The translations under genes and the position numbers were made by a program. From Macrocystis pyrifera (taxonomy: Eukaryota; Sar; Phaeophyceae; Laminariales; Laminariaceae), in the NCBI GenBank assembly GCA_031763025.1, contig JASSKH010000022.1, positions 2,293,232 to 2,357,231 of the forward strand: 64,000 bases of DNA, in the 5' to 3' direction. This document shows, one piece after another, positions 57,766-64,000 of this stretch. The notes beneath the pieces are model-generated. The model did not search any database, was not told the DNA's origin, and saw only the letters and a program-made list of their open reading frames with translations. The stretch's first letter is position 1; each line of letters opens with the position of its first letter.

Positions 57766-58309
57766 CGGGGGGGGGGGGGTGTACTCGATAGGAGAGATGT
57801 ACTCGATCTCATGCATGGCCGCAGTCGTATGACCATAGACCCTCGCATCCCTACAATGCCGGGACGGAGCATGTCGGGTTTTCACCGACCAGACAGACAT
57901 TGCTTGCACCAAGCGCGAAGCGAAACGTGAGGTGTCCGGCGAGTCGCGCATGAAGGGTGAGCTGCATCCCACTAAGAACCGCTTGTGAGGCGGACTTACT
58001 TGCATATGGATGACAGCTTCAATGAGTTAGTTTAATTTCCGGTGTAGCCACTTCCAGAGACAGCAAGGGGGGAGTACTACGTAGCTGCCTCTTGGGTGCC
58101 TTACCTTGAACACTACGTGATACGATCAACTCCCTTGCGCAGAGTAAAAGTTCTTTACCTCGCACGTATGATCTAACTCGACGACCAGCTGTGGGCGACC
58201 GCCAAAAAAAAAAAAAAAAAAAAACGGTACCCTGGATGTCTAGCTCACGTACGGAGCGGCATGTTTTACAGTGTCGTTGCCAACCGACGCCAACCCAACC
58301 CATATATGA
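57766..58309 (-). mobile_element. PC repeat, full-length reference copy
   Basis: Minus strand: GGTTGGGTTGGCGTCGGTTG at 58300 to GAGTACACC and 10 C at 57768. It sits in the G-rich GAGGGGAGGGGG of an N repeat. Confidence 0.88.
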
Positions 58310-58317
58310 TATATAGT

Positions 58318-58440
58318 GGGGGGGGGGGGGGGGGGTACTCATTATCATGCATGGCCGTAGTCGTACGACCATAGACCCTCGCATCCCTACAATGCCGGGA
58401 CGAAGCACGTCCGGTTTTCACCGACCAGGCAGGCATTGCT
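58318..58440 (-). mobile_element. PC repeat, truncated, tandem
   Basis: Joined to the previous copy through TATATAGT and a 19-bp G-run; same orientation. Confidence 0.8.
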
Positions 58441-58791
58441 TTAGGAGGGAGGGAGGGAGAGTGTTGCAGATATTATCCTGAGCTGGGCTGGGTAAAATCG
58501 ATCGAATATTTGAATATTTACTCCTGTAACTCAGTAGTAGGTGTATCACTATAGGCGGAAAAAATGTACCATTCTGGGCGTAAATGTAAGAACCGGTTGT
58601 TATGCGTATTGCTATGTAAACGATCCTTACATTTTAGTCCAAAATGGAGCCTGGTTGTTGTGGTGGTGGTGCCCGTCTGGTCGTACTTATAGAAGGTGTA
58701 TCTTAAGGAGGTGCATTCAGACCGCACCTCGTATCGCACAGGGACAAAATACACCTTCTGTTGACGGCCCGAGTGGTTACGTAATACTATT

Positions 58792-58902
58792 GTTGCGGGG
58801 GGGGTCACAGTAAATAGGACCTACCGTACAGATAAAAACCCACATATTTCCCTATTTTTACTAGCAGTATTTGGTCCTATTTACTTTGGTCCCCCGTAAT
58901 AG
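58792..58902 (-). mobile_element. MITE-A copy 33
   Basis: Left arm diverged (TTGCGGGGGGGGTCACAG); the rest is typical. Confidence 0.85.
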
Positions 58903-58933
58903 AAGGGAGAGAGCCACGCTTCGTCTCGTGACC

Positions 58934-59163
58934 CTTTTTTTTTTTTTTCAATCATCACTTTTACTTTCCAGCCCACACACTCGTAGGAGGTTTTACCCTC
59001 GACGATCTTCTGGACAAGCCGTGGTCACAGGTGTCGTCCCTTCTCCCCCCCGGTACGTGCCTTTATTTTTTGTCGCGCATGGGGTTCAGCATTCCCACTG
59101 CTCGTCGATTTTCATCGAATGTAGCCAACTCACGCTCTCGCGCTTTCCGCTTATCAATTTTTG
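58934..59163 (-). mobile_element. SINE-B copy 12, head missing
   Basis: T-run to TTATCAATTTT, then unrelated DNA. Confidence 0.85.
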
Positions 59164-59252
59164 ATGTGGGTACTAGTGAGTGCAGTATTAATGATGGTAT
59201 AATACCAGTCAGTATGAGAGGAGGAAGGGTAGATTAAAGTCCCAAAAAATAT

Positions 59253-59602
59253 TATGTTAAGATCTTACTCCGTTGGGCTACTGGTAAAAGGTTAGCCGAT
59301 CGCCTACCCAATCTAAGCCTTACAACACTCTCCCCCCCCCTGGAACGGACCGAATATACGGGTCCACGTGCCACCAAACACGCGGTTCCAGTTTTCGGGG
59401 ATCCAGAAGTATTTTTTTTTCCGATTCTTGACGAGAGAGGAAATTCACTTCTCTTTAAAAAGCAATTTCATGGTGGACATGAGTTTCGAACTCACGATCA
59501 ACGACCCATGTCCTGCCGACGACGCCATATGTTCAGGTCTTCGTCGGTTGGGCTACTGGTATAAAAAGTTGACCGATCACCTACCCAATCTAAGCCTTTT
59601 TT
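59253..59602 (-). mobile_element. SINE-D copy 2
   Basis: Same structure as 46806-47135: T-arm GTGAG TTCGAAA CTCAT, end TCCACCA, and the A-box region twice, 274 bp apart. Confidence 0.72.
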
Positions 59603-59629
59603 TACTAGAGATGTACATCAACTCATAAT

Positions 59630-59712
59630 CACGTGTTGATCATGATTAATTTTTGGTGATTAATTTTAGTCACTGATGTGATTAAGTTTTGTTGATTAAT
59701 GATCATTAATCA
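59630..59712. repeat. GATTAAT-rich repeat
   Basis: GATTAA/TGATTAAT recurs about seven times. Similar GATGATTAGTTG/GTTGATTAAT lies at 60410-60440. Confidence 0.5.
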
Positions 59713-59718
59713 GCTATT

Positions 59719-60405
59719 TGTGGGGCGGAGCCCGGGCAGGTTCTCTCTTATGTGGTTGTGGTGTGGAGGACACACCGAGGCGGGTTGGTGTCTCGAGTCT
59801 AAACGGAACGGACTGAGTCACCTATGTTGACCTTGAACTTGTGTGTAATGAGGCGGTACAATCTAGTTGTGGGGAAAGGGGACCGAAGGGGGGGGGAAGG
59901 GGACCTGGTATCCACATCACCCCCCTCTTTTTTGAGACGTGTGCCACTGCGCGTCTTAAATAAAAAGGTGTCGACTTGGGGAAACAGGGCGACGAAAGAG
60001 GGTGTATACCTTCTGAGTCGAATCAGTGGGGTTCATCCTTGAATTCACCGCGGGTACGGATGGGGCTGCGGGCTTGAGCGACTGCGACACGTTTGGCGCA
60101 ACAGGGGTACTTACAGGGGGGAACCAGCATGCAAGGCACTCACAGCAGTCAATAACGAGTTAACCCCTTCAAACTTGCCCTTGGCGAGATGCTCGGGCAT
60201 CGAATCAACCTGCTGACGACGCCAATGTGGGGCGGAGCCCCGGGCAGGTTCTCTCTTGTGTGGTTGTGGTGTGGAGGACACACCGAGGTGGGTTGTGGTG
60301 TCTCGAGTCTCTTCACGGGACGGAGTGAGTCACCTGTGTTGACCTTGAAACTTGTGTGTAATGAGGCGGTACAATCTAGGGGAAGGGGACCTGGTATCCA
60401 ACACA
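59719..60405 (+). repeat. Pair of ~180-200-bp direct repeats
   Basis: Copies at 59719-59919 and 60226-60405, both starting TGTGGGGCGGAGCCC and ending TGGTATCCA(A)CA(T)CA, with ~306 bp between. TG...CA ends suggest LTRs of a miniature retrotransposon, but there is no convincing polypurine tract or flanking duplication, so a plain duplication is as likely. Confidence 0.5.
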
Positions 60406-60435
60406 ATGATGATTAGTTGTCATGATCATGACTAG

Positions 60436-60801
60436 TTGATTAATTTCCGACCGAAAAAAGGGGCGTTTTTTTTGTGTAACCGTAAAAAAACATGCCTTCT
60501 GTGGCGCAACCGAGAGGGATCTCTTACGCGTGCAGAAGAAGAGGTCAGGAAAGCCGACGCTGAGGTTGGCGGAACCTTCTCTCGGCGGTCTCATGCGGGA
60601 GGCGGCTGCGAGAAAGAGCCTTCTCAAGAAGAAACACCAGAGATGACACGCAAGGTTTGACCTGCCGCTTCCATGGCAACGAAGCCGCGAACGCTAACTC
60701 TGTCCAAAAGGGACGAAATCATGAACGAATGGGAGCTCTATAACAAGTCGGAAGAGGTTGCCGAGGGTGCGGTCGAAGCCGCAGGCGGGCCCCTTGGGTG
60801 A
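60436..60801 (+). CDS. Short ORFs, possible remnant
   Basis: A 74-codon frame (60436-60660; Glu/Arg-rich end RAEEEVRKADAEVGG) is followed by ATG 60673 to stop 60801 (42 codons; TLSKRDEIMNEWEL). Composition is more gene-like than the surroundings. No family recognised. Confidence 0.15.
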
Positions 60802-60849
60802 TGGCTAAAGGCCTCGCGCATCTATCCCCGTATTGTCATGCTAGCCTGC

Positions 60850-60959
60850 TATTACGCGGGTCCATAGTTAACAGGACCTATGGCATACATAAAAACCTAT
60901 ATATTGAGGTATTTCCACTAACAATATTTGGTCCTGTTAACTATGGACCCCCGTAGTAG
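60850..60959 (-). mobile_element. MITE-A copy 34
   Basis: Complete. Confidence 0.88.
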
Positions 60960-61238
60960 TACCTTGGGGTTCAAGCGTCATCTGCCGCATCCGAACACGT
61001 CTTTCCCGTAGGTGGCCTTATTGTTACCCAAGAAGCGCAGTCGTTTGGGCGGGGGGGGGGGACATATAATTTTTCCTTTCTGAAAGCATGTAAGCACAAA
61101 CCCTGGCAGAAGGTTCTTCCGCTGTATTCTGAATGGACTGCTACCCATCACTCAGTCAATTTTAGGGGTCCGTCTGGCTACTGCTCTCAGCGCAGCGAAG
61201 GATGGCGGCAATCTAGCATGCATTACTTCAAGAGATAT
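60960..61238. other. Intergenic, nothing recognised
   Basis: G-run at 61051. No gene. Confidence 0.4.
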
Positions 61239-61348
61239 TCTTACGGGGGGCCATAGTAAGTAGGACCAAATATTGTTGGTAAAAATAGGTAAATATATAG
61301 GTTTTTATGTATACCATAGGTCCTGTTAACTGTGGACCCCCGTAATAA
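61239..61348 (+). mobile_element. MITE-A copy 35
   Basis: Complete, near consensus. Confidence 0.9.
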
Positions 61349-61879
61349 TAGTATGGCGCCTTGCGTTGTATCGTAAGCACGCGAATAGTGGCCAGATACC
61401 CAGGGGGGGGTATCATACGTGTTAGGAGGGGCTTTTGGGGGGCTTTGGTGCTGCCGATTATTTGCGTGCAGTGGAACAGAGCAGCAGTTATACTTGAGAG
61501 AGCGTGCGGCGGAAGGGAATCCGTGCATGAGCACAGCAGGAATATATACTGCCGAACCGAAGTGCGCAGGGCGAAAAAAACGTTAAATTAAGCAAAATAT
61601 TGAGCAGAGTAAAAAGTAGGACCGAGGGACACACGGCACGGCACGACACAGCAAGCAAAAAAAAAGTCAGTAGCAAGCAGCAAAGCAAAACGAAGCAAAG
61701 CAGGACGATGCACAACAAGTAAGCAGTATAACAGCAAGTAGCAGCACAGCACAGCAGTACACAGCCAGCAAGACTAAGAAGCAGCGACAAAATTAAAGAG
61801 AAGGGCCCTGTCCCCATCCCATTCTCCCATCAACACAACAAAAACGAACACATAGCAGGTACTTACTGCTGATATTACT
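61349..61879. other. Low-complexity AGCA-rich intergenic
   Basis: 61630-61790 is dominated by AGCA/GCACGACA words. The open minus strand (Leu/Cys-rich) is a composition artefact. Confidence 0.5.
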
Positions 61880-61994
61880 AACACGGGGGTCCACAGTAAG
61901 TAGGACTTGCTTACGTTAGACACAAAAACCTATATATTTCGCTTTTTTTACTGACAATAATTGGTACTATTTACTCTAAGGTCCCCCCGTAATC
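61880..61994 (-). mobile_element. MITE-A copy 36
   Basis: Complete with several substitutions. Confidence 0.82.
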
Positions 61995-62448
61995 ACGATA
62001 AACATACACCACTCTGTCCTTAAATATTAGTACCTTTTGTATATTTGATATGCAGTACAAAAAATTCCTTTCACAGGGAACGCGTGGAATACCCTTTTCT
62101 TTGTATACGAAGTATACATGCGATAAATAACGGGATGTGGTCTGTTTACTAGTAGACCGAATGTACGTACATATCGTATCTGACTACGTATACACTACTT
62201 TTTACGCTGTCCGAGCAATGTGTTACGCGATAAATAACCTCCTTTTACTGCTGTACAGCAGCAGCAGCAGTACTGCTGTACCGTCCTCGAAGATATATCC
62301 ATCTCACTCTAGCCCCAAGCAATAATACGTCACCAAGAACCAGCAAGTCCCAACAAAAGTGAGGTTAATACAAAAGGACGACATATATATATATATGCTT
62401 GCCGGCACAACAAGAAGAAATAAACGCCACAAAACCAGCCTGTACGGG
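61995..62448. other. Intergenic; partial MITE-L at the left
   Basis: ACACCACTCTGTCC at 62008 is a MITE-L left end without a clear partner. ACTGCTGTA at 62247 and 62272. Confidence 0.45.
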
Positions 62449-62569
62449 CGGGGGGTTGTACTCATTATCGTGCATGGCCGTAGTCGTATGACCATAGGCC
62501 CTCGCACCCCTACAATGCCGGGACGGAACACGTCGGGTTTTCACCGACCAGGCAGTACGGGCGGGGGGT

Positions 62570-62600
<31 letters not shown>
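62449..62600 (-). mobile_element. PC repeat fragment
   Basis: PC 3' end at 62449-62556, then a ~30-bp G-run (62570-62600). ACGGGCGGGGGG is duplicated at both borders. Confidence 0.75.
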
Positions 62601-62800
62601 CGGGGCAGTGAGCACTAAGTATTAAAACAGTACCGCACTACAGGCGCTCGTTTAGTGGGGACAAAACTCTACTTGTGATGACGGAGTCAGATTCGGTTTC
62701 TGCTTACAGCCGACGAGGGGGGAAGGAAGGAGGGCTGCAAGCAGTCTCAAGACTTCTCGCGATGAAAAAAATGTTGAAACGCACGAACCGTAGGGGGAAG

Positions 62801-62901
62801 GGGGGGGGGGGGGGGGGGGGGTACTCGACAGGAGAGATGTACTCGATCTCATGCATGGCCGTAGTCGTATGACCATAGACCATAGACCATAGTAGGGGGA
62901 A

Positions 62902-62934
<33 letters not shown>
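62801..62934 (-). mobile_element. PC repeat fragment between G-runs
   Basis: 21 G, ~70 bp of PC end, a triplicated GACCATA(GACCATA), and 32 G. TAGGGGGAAGGGGG precedes both G-runs. Confidence 0.72.
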
Positions 62935-62935
<1 letters not shown>

Positions 62936-62955
62936 AGAAGAGAGCCATTACTACC

Positions 62956-63063
62956 ATCACGGGGGACAACAGTAAACAGGACCTACGGTGCACACAAGAT
63001 CCTATATATTTACCTATTTTTGTTAACAACATTTAGTCCTATTTACTGTGGTCCCCCGTAAAT
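62956..63063 (-). mobile_element. MITE-A copy 37
   Basis: Complete. Confidence 0.85.
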
Positions 63064-63096
63064 ACTTGTGTGACCCGGGACCCGAGATGCTACTAC

Positions 63097-63212
63097 TATC
63101 ACGGGGGGGGGGGGGGCATAGTTAATAGGACCTACGATACACACAAAAACCTTTATACTTACCTATTTTACTCACAATATTTGGTCCTATTTACTGTGGT
63201 CCCCCGAAATAG
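63097..63212 (-). mobile_element. MITE-A copy 38
   Basis: Complete; left G-run expanded. Confidence 0.85.
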
Positions 63213-63403
63213 GACGGAGAGAGAAACGTGGGGCGAAGATGCTGCATGGATGGGATGCAGAATAAAACAAAACGAACAAGCAAACAGCTGTAGTGCACAG
63301 CTGCTGCAGTAGTTGCTACAGAAAAAAGGCAACCCTTCCCCTGTGGTACAAAATCGCACTGTACGGCCCAGCTGTAACTGTGTGTATATTTCCATGTAAT
63401 AAT

Positions 63404-63546
63404 TCGTCCCCGAAACAAGGTGCGGTCCTATTACGGAGGACCATAGTAAATGGGACCAAATAATGTTAGTAAATATAGGTAAATATATAGGTTTTTTGTG
63501 TATTCCGTTGGTCCTATTAACTATGGTTCCCCGTAATAAAAGGGTT
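63404..63546. mobile_element. MITE-P half, split by MITE-A
   Basis: GTCCCCGAAACAAGGTGCGG on the left and AAAAGGGTT on the right are the right half of MITE-P; a MITE-A lies at the TA between them. Confidence 0.6.
63429..63538 (+). mobile_element. MITE-A copy 39, inside MITE-P
   Basis: The host sequence reads GGTCC-TA-AAAGGGTT across the insertion, so the duplicated target is TA. Confidence 0.85.
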
Positions 63547-63559
63547 TTTTTTGACAGAC

Positions 63560-63560
<1 letters not shown>

Positions 63561-63649
<89 letters not shown>
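63561..63649. repeat. 89-bp uninterrupted C homopolymer
   Basis: Longest homopolymer in the window. No PC or LINE terminus is attached on its left (TTGACAGACA), unlike most other C-runs here. Length in the source DNA may differ because such runs are hard to sequence. Confidence 0.9.
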
Positions 63650-63915
63650 AGATTTCGTTTGTTTATTGGATGTACGGCAGGGAGTAGGACCTCTTTTTTG
63701 CTCCCGTTGTTTTCTTTTTTCGGGGTCCTTATTTATGAGTGTGATCAACGTCAAAGCTCATTGTCGGATGGCAGGAATAACTAATGCCTGCTAAATGACT
63801 ACACACTAACAGTATATAACATCATAAATAAAGTAACCAGTATATTGCGATTGCAGCTATCAGTGCACTATTTTTCGGGGAGAGGAGAGGCTCGTGACAG
63901 CTACTGTATTTCGTT
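63650..63915. other. Intergenic, nothing recognised
   Basis: No gene or clear repeat. Confidence 0.4.
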
Positions 63916-64000
63916 GCGGTCTCAGTCCGTCGGGCTACTGGTAGAAGAAAGTTGACCGATTGCCTACTACCCATCCTAAGCCTTGCAGCAACCGACTGTT
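63916..64000 (-). mobile_element. SINE-D copy 3, cut by window end
   Basis: GCGGTCTCAGTCCGTCGGGC and CCGATTGCCTACTACCC match the A-box flank of copies 1 and 2. Confidence 0.65.

Larger units (their letters stand above)
57578..58535 (+). repeat. N repeat copy 3, split by two PC repeats
   Basis: Left part 57578-57765 (with its own ~100-bp insert after CAGCGTACGGCCG). The right part resumes at 58441 with GAGTGTTGCAG and GGGCTGGGTAAAATCGATCG. Confidence 0.65.

Noticed and set aside
61488..61817. Cys/Leu-rich ORF resembling a membrane protein
   Set aside because: Low-complexity AGCA-rich DNA read on the minus strand.

Overview
The window is nuclear DNA of a repeat-rich eukaryote. Evidence: one multi-exon ankyrin-repeat gene with GT-AG introns of 1.3 and 4.3 kb, tRNA-derived SINEs with A-tails, DNA-transposon MITEs with target duplications, a decayed LINE, and long microsatellites and homopolymers. 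Nothing looks bacterial: there are no operons and no dense ORFs. An algal or other protist genome (for example a stramenopile) is a reasonable guess, but the sequence does not fix the lineage.

Layout. 1-15.3 kb: intergenic DNA packed with 18 copies of a ~108-bp TA-flanked MITE (MITE-A), plus foldback MITEs (MITE-L), two SINE-B copies, poly-C-tailed repeats, a 42-bp satellite split in two blocks, and a ~265-bp-arm inverted repeat (family F, 14.2-14.8 kb). 15.3-28.6 kb: clusters of poly-C-tailed elements, a piggyBac-like MITE, an array of CACGTG-centred palindromes, a possible decayed retroelement ORF, and an AT-rich stretch upstream of the gene. 28.6-35.5 kb: the only gene I can support, a three-exon, 444-residue ankyrin protein, with a SINE and a MITE in intron 2. 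35.5-40 kb: T-rich downstream sequence with little structure. 40-64 kb: a second dense repeat zone with 20 MITE-A copies or fragments, nested insertions, a hAT-type element, a 460-bp (AGT)n, the LINE remnant, two tRNA-derived dimeric repeats with a third cut by the window end, and an 89-bp run of C.

How the elements relate. The LINE 3' end and an unrelated ~550-bp non-coding family share the terminal sequence ATGAGTAC(G) followed by poly-C. They sit head-to-tail in same-orientation clusters joined by G/C runs. This looks like an autonomous/non-autonomous pair that uses a poly-C rather than a poly-A tail. Nesting gives relative ages: MITE-A sits inside SINE-B and SINE-B inside MITE-A; hAT sits inside MITE-A; F sits inside MITE-A, which sits inside a piggyBac-like MITE. 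Two 9-mers, TACCTGGTA and ACTGCTGTA, recur far above chance outside any repeat I can define.
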